The notes: generated by a model not told the origin, from the letters alone. DNA of 64,000 nucleotides from Cellulomonas sp. Leaf395 (GCF_001424125.1 NZ_LMQI01000005.1:341567-405566), one strand, 5' to 3'; shown: positions 31,859 through 41,325, counted from the first letter of the stretch. Numbers and translations: made by a program.

Positions 31859-33559
31859 ATGTCAACGACGTTCGACAAGCTTGTGATGGAACCTCGGCAG
31901 AGCGAGCAGATCAAGATCAAGCCGACCAGGGCGACCGAGAACGCGTCAGCCCAGAGCCCGTCCCTCATGCTGCTGGTGCTGCTGGCCTGCGCCGGCGTCA
32001 TCATCTACGCGGTGTTCCTGCTCAACCCGGCGAACCGGGGCGACTGGCTGCCGTACTCCCTCGTGATCGTCGCGGAGTCCGTCCTCGTGGCGCACGCCCT
32101 GCTGGCGATGTGGACCGTGCTGTCCAGCGGCTCCGACCCCCGGGGCTTCACGTTCCACCACGCCCAGGACCGGCTCTACGACATCGGGGAGATCATCCGG
32201 GACGGCACCGAGAAGGACCCGCAGGCGTGGCGCATGTACCTGCAGGAGTGGCCCATCAGCGTCGACGTCTTCATCACGACGTACGGCGAGGACCTCGAGA
32301 CCATCCGACGCACGGTCTCGGCGGCCGTGGGGATGCAGGGCAAGCACGACACGTGGGTGCTCGACGACGGGCGCTCCGACGAGGTCCGTGACCTCGCGGC
32401 CGCGCTCGGTGCCCGCTACGTCCGGCGGCTGTCCACCAACGGCGCCAAGGCAGGGAACATCAACCACGCCCTGTCGATCGCCAAGGGCGACTTCTTCGTC
32501 ATCTTCGACGCCGACTTCGTGCCGCTGCCGCAGTTCCTGCACGAGACCGTGCCGTTCTTCGCCAGCGACGACGTGGCGTTCGTGCAGACGCCCCAGGTGT
32601 ACGGCAACCTCGACACGGTCATCTCCAAGGGCGCCGGCTACATGCAGTCGGTGTTCTACAAGTTCATCCAGCCGGGGCGGAACCGCTTCAACGCGGCGTT
32701 CTCGGTGGGGACCAACGTCATCTACCGACGGTCGGCGGCAGACTCGATCGGCGGCATCTACTCGGACTCCAAGTCGGAGGACGTCTGGACGTCGCTGATG
32801 CTGCACGAGAAGGGCTGGCGCACGGTCTACATCCCGACCGAGCTGGCCGTGGGGGACACCCCGGAGACCGTCGAGGCCTACACCAAGCAGCAGCTGCGCT
32901 GGGCCACGGGCGGCTTCGAGATCATGCTCACGCACAACCCGCTGTCCCCGAAGCGCACGCTGACCATGGACCAGCGGATCCAGTACCTGGTGACCTCCAC
33001 GCACTACCTGACCGGCATCGCACCCCTGCTGCTGATCCTCGTGCCGCCGTTGCAGATCTACTTCAACCTCACCCCGATGAACCTCACGATCACCCCCATG
33101 ACGTGGCTGCTGTACTACGCCGGCTTCTACGTCATGCAGATCCTGGTGGCGTTCTACACGCTGGGCTCGTTCCGGTGGCAGGTGCTCCTGCTCGCCGCGG
33201 TGTCGTTCCCGATCTACACCCGCGCACTCATCAACGCCATCTTCAAGAAGGACCAGAAGTGGCACGTGACCGGCCAGAAGGGCGCCTATCGGTCGCCCTT
33301 CGCGTTCATGATGCCGCAGGTCCTGTTCTTCCAGTTCCTGCTCATCACCACGGTGGTCGGCGTGTGGAAGGACCTGGGCAACGGCTACCCGAGCCTTGCG
33401 CTCGCGTGGAACGCCACCAACACCCTGATCCTCGGGAGCTTCGTCCTCACCGCATGGAAGGAAGGCCACCGCGCCCGAGCCGCCGTCAAGGCGCAGCGCG
33501 CCCCCCGTCATGACCTCGCGACCGTCCCCGCCACCGCACTTCCTGGAGGTGCCGCATGA
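31859..33559 (+). CDS. Family 2 glycosyltransferase, cellulose/curdlan-synthase-like beta-glucan synthase
   Basis: A 566-residue processive GT2. Two membrane helices (about 35-55 and 64-88) precede the cytosolic catalytic domain. Motifs are VLDDG (D169, D170), FDADF (D217, D219), KSEDVW (D308) and QQLRW (344-348), the D, D, D, QxxRW set of cellulose, curdlan and hyaluronan synthases. Four or five helices follow between about 380 and 540. There is no PilZ domain, so direct cyclic-di-GMP control of the BcsA kind is not indicated. It should polymerise UDP-glucose (inferred) and export the chain across the membrane. The ATG overlaps nothing upstream, but its stop overlaps the adaptor gene (ATGA). 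The GH81 partner argues for a beta-1,3-glucan product. Confidence 0.88.
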   Translation: MSTTFDKLVMEPRQSEQIKIKPTRATENASAQSPSLMLLVLLACAGVIIYAVFLLNPANRGDWLPYSLVIVAESVLVAHALLAMWTVLSSGSDPRGFTFHHAQDRLYDIGEIIRDGTEKDPQAWRMYLQEWPISVDVFITTYGEDLETIRRTVSAAVGMQGKHDTWVLDDGRSDEVRDLAAALGARYVRRLSTNGAKAGNINHALSIAKGDFFVIFDADFVPLPQFLHETVPFFASDDVAFVQTPQVYGNLDTVISKGAGYMQSVFYKFIQPGRNRFNAAFSVGTNVIYRRSAADSIGGIYSDSKSEDVWTSLMLHEKGWRTVYIPTELAVGDTPETVEAYTKQQLRWATGGFEIMLTHNPLSPKRTLTMDQRIQYLVTSTHYLTGIAPLLLILVPPLQIYFNLTPMNLTITPMTWLLYYAGFYVMQILVAFYTLGSFRWQVLLLAAVSFPIYTRALINAIFKKDQKWHVTGQKGAYRSPFAFMMPQVLFFQFLLITTVVGVWKDLGNGYPSLALAWNATNTLILGSFVLTAWKEGHRARAAVKAQRAPRHDLATVPATALPGGAA

Positions 33560-34287
33560 CCTGGACCAGCCGCATCCGACTACTCGGGGGCATGCTTCTC
33601 GTGCTCGTCCTCGCCGCCCTGGCGACCTATCAGCTCAACGAGACCCGGGGCGTCGCCGTGAGCGACTCCGCGCAGATCCTCGCCAAGACCTACGGCGTCG
33701 GGACGCCCTACTCGGGCCTCGTCGTCGACCAGCTCGTCGACGTCGGTGACCCGGTGACCACCGGGCAGCAGCTGTTCGTCATCGACTCCGCCACCCTCCA
33801 GTACGACGTCGAGAACGGCTTCGCACGCCCCGCGACGGAGGCGACCCAGATCGACGCCGCGGGCCGGCTCGTCGTGCTCGCCACGGGCGACGGCGTGGTC
33901 ACGGAGGTCATGTCCGAGCGCGGCACGTTCGTCCAGTCGGCAGCCCAGCTGGCGACGGTGCAACGCGCGAACACCCTGTACGTGCAGGCCGAGTACACCC
34001 TCACCCCGAACGAGTACGCACGAGTGGCGGACGACGCCACCGCCACGGTCGTGCTGCCGAACCAGCGCGCGATCACCGCGCACGTGTCCGAGGTCCAGGT
34101 CGAGACGGTCGCGGGTAGCGCCCAGGCGGTGCTCACGCTGACCGGGGCCTCTCTCAAGGACGGCGCGGAGAACGGGCTCGTGTCCGCCGGAACGCCGGTG
34201 ACGGCCGAGCTGCAGCTGGACAACGACGGAGTGGTGACGCGCACCGCGGCCTCCGTCAAGACCTACCTGGGAGGACTCTTCGGATGA
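33556..34287 (+). CDS. Membrane-fusion (HlyD-like) adaptor of the beta-glucan synthase
   Basis: A 243-residue protein. Residues about 7-26 form a single N-terminal helix (LLGGMLLVLVLAALATYQL). The rest is extracytoplasmic. YSGLVVDQLVDVGDPVTTGQQLFVID is the half lipoyl motif of HlyD/membrane-fusion adaptors, followed by a second copy near GRLVVLATGDGVVTEVMSERGTFVQ. A beta-barrel part at the end contains TAELQLDNDGVVTR. No coiled-coil hairpin is apparent, so it is shorter than Gram-negative adaptors. The gene starts within the GT2 stop and ends within the GH81 start (both ATGA), which strongly suggests a complex with these partners. Confidence 0.8.
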   Translation: MTWTSRIRLLGGMLLVLVLAALATYQLNETRGVAVSDSAQILAKTYGVGTPYSGLVVDQLVDVGDPVTTGQQLFVIDSATLQYDVENGFARPATEATQIDAAGRLVVLATGDGVVTEVMSERGTFVQSAAQLATVQRANTLYVQAEYTLTPNEYARVADDATATVVLPNQRAITAHVSEVQVETVAGSAQAVLTLTGASLKDGAENGLVSAGTPVTAELQLDNDGVVTRTAASVKTYLGGLFG

Positions 34288-36431
34288 CCACTCGAACAAC
34301 TGACACCCTGACCGAGGTACGCCCCCCGCCCACGTCCCGTCGCCGGTGGTGGGTCATCGGACTCGCGGCCGCCGTCGTCGTCACCCTGGTCGCCGTGCTC
34401 GTGGCGGTCGCCCCCTGGGCGGACGACGACGCGGCCTCCGGCGGAGACGACGGCGGATCCGCAGGTTCGGCCCCCGTCGCCGACGTCGACGGACCTCCCG
34501 ACGCCACCCCGCCGGAGGTGGACTCCGCGGCTCTCGTCGCCGGCGTCCCCGCCGACGCCGTGGCCAAGATCGACCCGGTGCGCCTCGCCCCGGGCGTCGT
34601 GCCGCCCAGCAACCGCTGGTACAGCGGCCTGGTGTTCGGCGACCAGCCTCAGCCGGTGTTCGCCGAGCCGTTGTCGTTCGGCCTGACCGACTCGGGCTTC
34701 ACGCTCGGGCTGCCGAGCCCGACCGTGGATGCGAAGGTCATCATCGCGCCGCACGTGCCCGCCGTGACCGTGGACGCCGGGGCGGCCACCGCCCAGGTGA
34801 GCGCCGCCGACCCGGTGAGCGTGACCATCGACCTGCTCGACGGGTCGGGCGAGGTGCTCGGCAAGGTCGTCGTGGCGGCGGGTTCGCCGTTCGTCAGCCT
34901 GACGGCCGTGCAGGACGTGACGCTGAGCAGCACCGTGTCCGGTGGCAGCTTCGCGCCCGGCGAGGACGGCGCAGCCACCGCGGATGCGGGGACCTCGCAG
35001 TGGGGACTCGTCGGCGGCCAGACGGACGGGGGGTCGACGACGCTGAGCTCCGGCGCGACGGCCACCTGGTACGCGCTGCCTCCCGACGCGTCGGACGCTG
35101 CCGCGACGGCCCTGCGCACCGCGGCGGCCGACCCCGTCACCGGCGTGGACGTGACCTACGGTGTGGACGACGCCGTCGCCCGCACCACCCTCACGTACCG
35201 CACGGCGGGCGGGTCGCCCACGGCGTACGTCCTCATGCCGCACCACCGCGCCGGCGAGCAGCCGACGCGCGCGGACTGCGGGCTGGGCGCGTACCCGAGC
35301 GTCTACGGCGACCTGGAGCTGTGCGCCGGGTCGCAGCTGACGTCGTTCGCGCCCGCCGTGGAGGCCAGCCGTCAGCTCGACCTGGACGGCATCTCCGACG
35401 ACCAGCGCACGACGATCGTCGACGCGCTGACCGCCGACGTCGCGGCCACGCCGGCCTTCCCCTCCGACACCTACTTCGGGGGCAAGGCGCTCAACCGCGC
35501 GGCGTCGCTCGTCGTGCTGGGCGAGCAGCTGGGCGTTCCGGACGTGGTGGCCGACCTGAGGACGACGACCGTCGACGCCCTCAAGGAGTGGGCCGAGCCC
35601 GACGGCTGCACCGCACGCGAGGCCAGGTGCTTCGTGTACGACGAGGCTGCCCGCTCGGTCATCGGCCTGACGCCGTCCTTCGGCTCGGACGAGCTCAACG
35701 ACCACCACTTCCACTACGGGTACTTCCTGGCGGCTGCGGGCCTGCTCGCGCAGGACGACGCCGCACTCGCGGCCGAGCTCGCACCGGTGATGGACCTGCT
35801 CGCGCAGGAGATCGCCGCGGCCCTGCCGTCCGACTCGCTGCCCCAGCTGCGGTCCTTCGACCCGTACGCGGGACACTCGTGGGCGTCCGGGACGTCCCCG
35901 TTCGCGGACGGGAACAACCAGGAGTCGTCGTCGGAGGCGGTCACCGCCTGGAACGGGCTGGGCCTGTGGGCGCAGGCCTCGGACCAGCCAGAGCTCGCGA
36001 CGGAGGCGGCGTGGCTCGCCTCGACCGAGGCGCTGACCGCTCGGGAGTACTGGACGGCGCCGGACCTCGAGCAGTTCGGCGGGTTCGAGCACACGATCGT
36101 GTCCCTCAACTGGGGCGGCAAGCGGGACTACGCCACGTGGTTCAGCCCCGAGCCCAACGCCATCCTCGGCATCCAGCTCATCCCGATGGGCCCGGTCCAG
36201 ACCTCGATGGCCGACGGTGTCGACCCGGAGCAGATCCGGGCGTCCGTCGACGAGGCGACACCGGGCGGTTACGGCGTGCAGTTCGGCGGCTACCTGCTGA
36301 TGTACCGGGCGCTGGCCGGCCCGGACGACGCCGCTGACGCCTGGCAGGAGGCGACGAGCCTCCCGGACGTCGCGGTCGACGACGGCAGCTCGCGCTCCGC
36401 GATGCTCGCCTTCATCGCGGCGGCCGGCTGA
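34284..36431 (+). CDS. Membrane-anchored GH81 endo-beta-1,3-glucanase
   Basis: A 715-residue protein. The N-terminus has a basic segment (TSRRRWW) then a helix (VIGLAAAVVVTLVAVLVAVAPWA, about 22-45), likely an uncleaved anchor since no signal peptidase site is obvious; a Gly/Ser/Asp linker follows. The catalytic domain is GH81: NRWYSGLVFGDQPQPVFAEPL, GSDELNDHHFHYGYF, AGHSWASG and NNQESSSEA with Glu547 and Glu551, the Glu pair used in the family, plus the Asp in NDHHFH. GH81 enzymes cleave beta-1,3-glucans by inversion. Coupled expression with a beta-glucan synthase suggests trimming or release of the nascent polymer outside the membrane. A hairpin follows the gene. Confidence 0.9.
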   Translation: MTTRTTDTLTEVRPPPTSRRRWWVIGLAAAVVVTLVAVLVAVAPWADDDAASGGDDGGSAGSAPVADVDGPPDATPPEVDSAALVAGVPADAVAKIDPVRLAPGVVPPSNRWYSGLVFGDQPQPVFAEPLSFGLTDSGFTLGLPSPTVDAKVIIAPHVPAVTVDAGAATAQVSAADPVSVTIDLLDGSGEVLGKVVVAAGSPFVSLTAVQDVTLSSTVSGGSFAPGEDGAATADAGTSQWGLVGGQTDGGSTTLSSGATATWYALPPDASDAAATALRTAAADPVTGVDVTYGVDDAVARTTLTYRTAGGSPTAYVLMPHHRAGEQPTRADCGLGAYPSVYGDLELCAGSQLTSFAPAVEASRQLDLDGISDDQRTTIVDALTADVAATPAFPSDTYFGGKALNRAASLVVLGEQLGVPDVVADLRTTTVDALKEWAEPDGCTAREARCFVYDEAARSVIGLTPSFGSDELNDHHFHYGYFLAAAGLLAQDDAALAAELAPVMDLLAQEIAAALPSDSLPQLRSFDPYAGHSWASGTSPFADGNNQESSSEAVTAWNGLGLWAQASDQPELATEAAWLASTEALTAREYWTAPDLEQFGGFEHTIVSLNWGGKRDYATWFSPEPNAILGIQLIPMGPVQTSMADGVDPEQIRASVDEATPGGYGVQFGGYLLMYRALAGPDDAADAWQEATSLPDVAVDDGSSRSAMLAFIAAAG

Positions 36432-36897
36432 CCGCAGCCCGACGCACACGACGACGCCCGCTCCGGCTTCCCGGGGCGGGCGCCGTCGTCCTGCCCACGC
36501 GCGTCAAGAGGTCGTGCGGGCGATTTCTCGGGTGATCCAGCGCTTGACTTTCACCCGACCCGGGGTGAGGGTGAGTTGAGGAGTGACACGAGTCACCGGG
36601 ATACGCGCCCTCACCGTCGAGGGTGCGCGCGCCGGGTCGGCTCGACATCCACCCCCCGGCCAGCACACGGTCCGCGTGCCCTGGCCGACTCACTGCGGGC
36701 GACCCACCCACCCGCACGTACCGCACCGGGCTGATGCCGTCAGCCCAGGGCTGACCGGGTCCAGCGCAGCGTCGCGCTGGGCCTGACGGCCCGCACGTCA
36801 GAGCGGCCGTCGACGCACGGTCGCACCACCGCGCCCTCGGTCCCGTCGTCGACCCAATCGTCGGCGCGGTGTGCCGCACCCGAACGGAGACACCCGG
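36432..36897. other. 466-bp intergenic region between the two GH81 genes
   Basis: No coding signs. It holds a terminator hairpin (36450-36490), then a region with GGTGA repeats and two inverted repeats: GTGAC-ACGA-GTCAC at 36583-36596 and CCAGCGC-AGCGTC-GCGCTGG at 36761-36780, about 120 bp before the next gene. TTGACT at about 36544 may be a -35-like element. The palindromes are candidate operators for regulated expression of the secreted GH81. Confidence 0.5.
36450..36490 (+). terminator. Hairpin after the anchored GH81 gene
   Basis: GACGACGCCCGC pairs with GCGGG-CGC-CGTCGTC, a 12-bp stem with a 3-nt bulge, about 20 bp after the stop codon. It probably ends the GT2-adaptor-GH81 transcript. 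Confidence 0.6.
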
Positions 36898-39800
36898 ATG
36901 TCTGCCCACGCACGACCGATCCCGTCCCGTCGTCCTCTCGATCGCCGGCGTCTCATCGCGATGGTGGCGGTCGGCGCCCTGCTGGCGTACCTGGTGCAGG
37001 CGATCGCCCTCCCGGTGCCGCGCGCCGAGGCGGTGGACGTCGGATCGGGCAGCTACGCGGAGGGCACGCCCACCGGCGGCGCGGTCCCCACGGAGTGCAG
37101 CAACACCCCGATCACCGACCCCCGGGCGCACGTGACGACGAACTTCCCGGCCGGCGCGATCCCCACGAACGACTGGTGGACCTCGCTGCTGTGGCGCAAG
37201 TTCAGCTGCGCGTCGGTCTCCGAGAACCTCATGGCGCACCCGCTCGCGTTCCACGCCTACACCGACGGGCTCGGGGTGAGCTACCCGACGACGGCGAGCA
37301 TCAGCGGGACCGCCACAGGCGTGGGGGAGTACCACTACAACTACGCCGAGGACTTCCGCCTCGGGATCGCAGGGCTCGACGCGGACGGCAAGGTCGACGA
37401 CTACTCCGACTGGACAGTGAGCGAGCTGTGGACCAACGGCAGCAGCAGCCTGCGCACCACGTTCGGGCACGGCCTGCCCTTCGTCTACGCGACGAAGACC
37501 GGTGGCAACGCGACGCTCACGGGCGCGGCCGCACCGACGGTCTGGAGCAACGGCAACGCAGCCATCGGCTACACGATCAACGGCCACGACTACGCGGCGT
37601 TCGGCCCGACGGGATCCACCTGGTCGGTCTCCGGGAGCACCATCAGCTCGTCGCTGGACGGCGGATCCTTCTTCTCCGTGGCCGTCCTGCCCACCACGCC
37701 GAGCAGCAGCAACGCCGACCGGGCGGCCGCGCTGAGCGCCTACGCGCCGTACGCGCACAACCACGTGACCGACACCGTGGTCTCCTGGTCCTACAACGAG
37801 ACGACCGCCAAGATGACCTCGACCTACGCGTTCACCACGACGGCGCGCCAGGGCTCCGGCACGGGCACGGTCTACGCCCTGTACCCGCACCAGCGCGACA
37901 ACCTCACGGGCGCCACAGTCAGCAACTACTCGTACACCTCGCCGCGTGGTCCCATGCGGGTCGTGGTCGGCAGCTCGCAGTTCCAGACCGTCTCCACGTT
38001 CAACGGCGTTCTCCCGCAGCTGGCGAACACCGGCTTCGCCGCGGGCTCCGCGGACGCCACGCAGCTGGACGGCTACATCTCGCAGGTCGCGTCCACCGAC
38101 CCGTTCGCCGGCTTCGGCGAGGACACGTACTGGACGGGCAAGGCGTTCGGGCGTGCCGCGCAGGTCGCCCACATGGCCAACCTGACCGGCAACACCTCCG
38201 CCCGCGACGCCCTCGTGGGGGCGATGAGGACCCGGCTGACGGACTGGATGACGGCGTCCCCCGGGGAGACCACCCGGTCGTTCTGGTACCACCCGGGCTG
38301 GGGCACCCTGATCGGCTACCCGGCCTCGTACGGGTCGGACACCGACCTCAACGACCACCACTTCCACTACGGCTACTACGTGGTGGGGGCCGCCACGGTC
38401 GCGCAGTTCGACCCCTCGTGGGCCGCGGACTCCGCCTACGGCGAGATGGTCAACACCGTCATCAAGGACGCGGCCAACTGGGACCGCACCGACACCCGGT
38501 TCCCGTTCCTACGCGACTTCGACATCTACGCGGGCCACGACTGGGCCGCCGGCCACGGAGCCTTCGCGGCCGGCAACAACCAGGAGTCGTCGTCGGAGGG
38601 CATGAACTTCGCCAGCGGGCTCATCCAGTGGGGTCAGGTGACCGGCAACACGACGGTCCGTGACCTGGGCATCTACCTGTACACGACGCAGGCCTCCGCC
38701 ATCGAGAACTACTGGTTCGACACCGACGACGAGGCGTTCCCCGCCGCGTTCGGGCACTCCACGGTCGGCATGGTCTGGGGCGACGGCGGCTCCTACTCGA
38801 CCTGGTTCAGCGCCGAGCCGGAGATGATCCAGGGCATCAACCTGCTGCCGAGCACGGCCGGTCACCTGTACCTGGGCTACAACCCGTCGTACATCGGCCG
38901 CAACCTCGCGGAGCTCGAACGCAACAACGGCGGTCCGGCGACGGTCTGGCAGGACATCGTCTGGGAGTTCCAGGCGCTGGCCGACGCCCCGACGGCGCTG
39001 ACGCAGTTCCGCTCGCAGGCCGGCTCGTACGCGGTCGAGGAAGGGGAGTCGCGAGCGCACACGTTCTACTGGCTCAGGAACCTGTCGGGTCTCGGCACGG
39101 TCGACCGCTCCGTCACGGCGAACACCCCGCTGCACGCGGTGTTCGTGAAGAACGGCGTCCGCACCTACCAAGCAGCCAACATGAGCGGGTCGGCGATCAC
39201 CGTCACCTTCTCCAACGGCGTCACGCTCGCCGTCCCGGCGCGGTCCGTGGCCAGCTCGAACACCACGGCGCCGCCGTCCGACACGACGGCACCCTCGACG
39301 CCGGCGTACCTGTCCGCCTCGGGCACGACGGCGACGTCGACCACCCTGTCCTGGACGGCGTCCACTGACGACGTGGGCGTCACCGGGTACGAGGTGCTCC
39401 GCAACGGGTCGGTCGTCGCCACCGCGTCGGGCACCACCTACGCCGCCTCCGGCCTGTCGCCGTCGACGACGTACTCGTTCACGGTCCGGGCCCTCGACGC
39501 GGCGAGCAACCGCTCGTCGAGCAGCACCCCCGTGTCCGTGACGACGTCCGCAGCCGGCGGCGACACGACCGCACCGTCGACCCCCTCCGGCCTGACCGCG
39601 TCGGGCACCACCTCGTCGGCGACGACCCTGGCCTGGTCGGCGTCCACGGACGACGTGGCCGTCACCGGGTACGAGGTGCTGCGGGGTGGCACCGTCATCG
39701 GCTCGACCCCGAACCGCACGTACACGGCGACGGCCCTGTCCGCCTCCACCGCCTACTCGTTCACCGTCCGGGCGTACGACGCGGCCGGCAACCGGTCGGC

Positions 39801-40254
39801 GGCCAGCAGCGCGGTGAACGTCACCACCTCCGCGGGGTCGACGGGCATCGACGCCACCTCCCGGATCCAGGCGGAGGCGTGGTCCGGCATGGCGGGAGTC
39901 GCCAAGGAGACGACGTCGGACACCGACGGCGGCCAGAACGTCGGGTGGATCGCCAACGGTGACCACCTCCGGTTCGACAACGTCAGCTTCGGGAGCACCG
40001 AGCGCAGGACGTTCAGCGCCCGGGTGGCGTCCGGGGCGGCCGGGGGGATCAGCGGGCTGGTCAACGTGCGGCTCGACAGCCTCACGGGCCCGTCGATCGG
40101 GAGCTTCGCGATCGCCAACACCGGTGGGTGGCAGAGCTGGCGGACGATCCCGGCGAACATCCAGCCCACGACCGGCACGCACACGGTCTACCTGACGTTC
40201 GACTCGGGGCAGCCGGCCAACTTCGTGAACGTCAACTGGTTCACGTTCAGCTAG
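36898..40254 (+). CDS. Secreted GH81 endo-beta-1,3-glucanase with two FN3 domains and a CBM6-like domain
   Basis: An 1118-residue exported enzyme. The signal peptide is within residues about 1-45 (RRRLIAMVAVGALLAYLVQAIA, then PRAEA). The GH81 domain (about 70-780) has NDWWTSLLW, NDHHFHYGYY, YAGHDWAAG and NNQESSSEG with Glu563 and Glu567. Two fibronectin type III domains follow at about 796-885 and 890-980, each with SWTASTDDVGVTGYEVLRNG-like strands. The C-terminal about 130 residues (RIQAEAWSGMAGV, WRTIPANIQPTTGTH, VNVNWFTF) look like CBM6, a family that often binds beta-1,3-glucans. It degrades beta-1,3-glucan outside the cell. Start chosen at the ATG at 36898. Confidence 0.93.
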   Translation: MSAHARPIPSRRPLDRRRLIAMVAVGALLAYLVQAIALPVPRAEAVDVGSGSYAEGTPTGGAVPTECSNTPITDPRAHVTTNFPAGAIPTNDWWTSLLWRKFSCASVSENLMAHPLAFHAYTDGLGVSYPTTASISGTATGVGEYHYNYAEDFRLGIAGLDADGKVDDYSDWTVSELWTNGSSSLRTTFGHGLPFVYATKTGGNATLTGAAAPTVWSNGNAAIGYTINGHDYAAFGPTGSTWSVSGSTISSSLDGGSFFSVAVLPTTPSSSNADRAAALSAYAPYAHNHVTDTVVSWSYNETTAKMTSTYAFTTTARQGSGTGTVYALYPHQRDNLTGATVSNYSYTSPRGPMRVVVGSSQFQTVSTFNGVLPQLANTGFAAGSADATQLDGYISQVASTDPFAGFGEDTYWTGKAFGRAAQVAHMANLTGNTSARDALVGAMRTRLTDWMTASPGETTRSFWYHPGWGTLIGYPASYGSDTDLNDHHFHYGYYVVGAATVAQFDPSWAADSAYGEMVNTVIKDAANWDRTDTRFPFLRDFDIYAGHDWAAGHGAFAAGNNQESSSEGMNFASGLIQWGQVTGNTTVRDLGIYLYTTQASAIENYWFDTDDEAFPAAFGHSTVGMVWGDGGSYSTWFSAEPEMIQGINLLPSTAGHLYLGYNPSYIGRNLAELERNNGGPATVWQDIVWEFQALADAPTALTQFRSQAGSYAVEEGESRAHTFYWLRNLSGLGTVDRSVTANTPLHAVFVKNGVRTYQAANMSGSAITVTFSNGVTLAVPARSVASSNTTAPPSDTTAPSTPAYLSASGTTATSTTLSWTASTDDVGVTGYEVLRNGSVVATASGTTYAASGLSPSTTYSFTVRALDAASNRSSSSTPVSVTTSAAGGDTTAPSTPSGLTASGTTSSATTLAWSASTDDVAVTGYEVLRGGTVIGSTPNRTYTATALSASTAYSFTVRAYDAAGNRSAASSAVNVTTSAGSTGIDATSRIQAEAWSGMAGVAKETTSDTDGGQNVGWIANGDHLRFDNVSFGSTERRTFSARVASGAAGGISGLVNVRLDSLTGPSIGSFAIANTGGWQSWRTIPANIQPTTGTHTVYLTFDSGQPANFVNVNWFTFS

Positions 40255-40268
40255 CGGACGCCCGCCGC

Positions 40269-40298
40269 GGTCCGGCAGCGTCGAGGCGCTGTCGGACC
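40269..40298. terminator. Hairpin between the secreted GH81 gene and the convergent LacI gene
   Basis: GGTCCGGCAGCG / CGCTGTCGGACC, a 12-bp stem with one G-U type pair and a 6-nt loop (TCGAGG). It lies 15 bp after the GH81 stop and just before the end of the lacI-type gene, a good position for a bidirectional terminator. Confidence 0.7.
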
Positions 40299-40305
40299 CG
40301 GCGCG

Positions 40306-41292
40306 TCACGTCGAGTCGCGGGCGATGACGTGGAAGACGTCGTCCGGCTGGGCCGGCGGCTCGACCGTGTCGTCCAGCGCGGCCAGGACCGCATCCGCGA
40401 GGTAGCGGGCCTGCGCGTCGACGGCCTGCCAGATCGACGTGAGGGCGGGTGCGGCGAGGCGTGCGGCGGGGATGTCGTCGACCCCGATGACGGCGACGTC
40501 CTGCGGCGTGCGCAGCCCTTGCGCGCGCAGCCCGGACAGGACCGCGAGCGCCACCTCGTCGTTGTAGGCGGCGACGGCGGTCACCGGCTCGGCACGAGCA
40601 CGCCAGCTCCTCACGGCGGCGGCGGCGGACGCCACGTCGAGGTCGACGGCCTGGACCTGGGGGGCGGGCAGGCCGAGCTGCTCGCACCCGAGCACGACGC
40701 CGGCCAGACGCCGGTCCGCGAACGCCGCCAGCCGGTCGTCGCTCGGGGCGGCGTACGCCAGGACGCGGTGACCGCGCGCGGCGAGGTGCTCGACCTGGAG
40801 CTGCCCGATCCTGGTCTGGGGGACCGTGAACGTCCCGGGGTGGGCGACCTCGTCCAGCGCGCTGCCCACCACCTGGATGCCGGCCTGGCGCATCGCGCGC
40901 TCGTCCTCCTCGGCGAACGGCGCGAGGCCGAGCACGACGCGCGGCGTGATCGCCCGCCACAGCTCGGACAGCGGACGTGGACCCCTCGTCTGGTGGACGA
41001 GGACGGAGAGGCCGCGGTCGGCCAGTCGCGTGCTCAGGTCGTCGAGCAGGGTGTCGATGACCGGGCCGATCGTCCAGTCGGGCAGGACGCACAGGACGAG
41101 GTCGCTGCGGCCGGAGCGCAGGGTCCGCGCGGCAGCGGAGGGGGTGTAACCGAGCCGGGCGGCGGCGTCGCGCACCCGCTGCCGGGTGGACTCCGGGATC
41201 GTGACGCCGGTCTTGCCGTTCAGGACGTAGCTCACGGTCGTGCGCGAGACGCCGCTCTCCCGCGCCACATCAGCGCTCGTCAACCGTGGCAC
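40306..41292 (-). CDS. LacI-family transcriptional regulator
   Basis: A 328-residue LacI regulator. The DNA-binding helix-turn-helix opens LTSADVARESGVSRTTVSYVLNGKTGVTIPEST, and the hinge region is YTPSAAARTLRSGRSD. The periplasmic-binding-protein-like effector domain ends with VIGVDDIPAARLAAPALTS. It is divergent from the amylosucrase gene (143 bp apart), which is its most likely target, with a sugar effector. Two palindromes lie in the gap. Whether it also controls the convergent GH81 gene is unknown. Confidence 0.9.
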   Translation of the reverse strand: MPRLTSADVARESGVSRTTVSYVLNGKTGVTIPESTRQRVRDAAARLGYTPSAAARTLRSGRSDLVLCVLPDWTIGPVIDTLLDDLSTRLADRGLSVLVHQTRGPRPLSELWRAITPRVVLGLAPFAEEDERAMRQAGIQVVGSALDEVAHPGTFTVPQTRIGQLQVEHLAARGHRVLAYAAPSDDRLAAFADRRLAGVVLGCEQLGLPAPQVQAVDLDVASAAAAVRSWRARAEPVTAVAAYNDEVALAVLSGLRAQGLRTPQDVAVIGVDDIPAARLAAPALTSIWQAVDAQARYLADAVLAALDDTVEPPAQPDDVFHVIARDST

Positions 41293-41309
41293 GGCCCTTT
41301 CGCCTCCCC

Positions 41310-41325
41310 GTTGCAGGTCCGCAAC
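41310..41325. promoter_or_regulatory. Candidate LacI operator upstream of amylosucrase gene
   Basis: GTTGC-AGGTCC-GCAAC, a perfect 5-bp inverted repeat with 6-bp spacer, 18 bp from the regulator start and about 110 bp from the amylosucrase start. A second candidate with the core GAGCGCT (TGAGCGCTGA) is at 41344-41353; this core resembles the centre of the CelR/CebR operator. Neither is confirmed. Confidence 0.3.

Noticed and set aside
34263..36449. 728-codon minus-strand open frame opposite the anchored GH81
   Set aside because: A shadow of the GH81 reading frame, with no start signal or motif.
36525..36600. GGTGA-rich stretch as a CRISPR or tandem repeat
   Set aside because: The repeats are too short and irregular, with no regular spacing or spacers.
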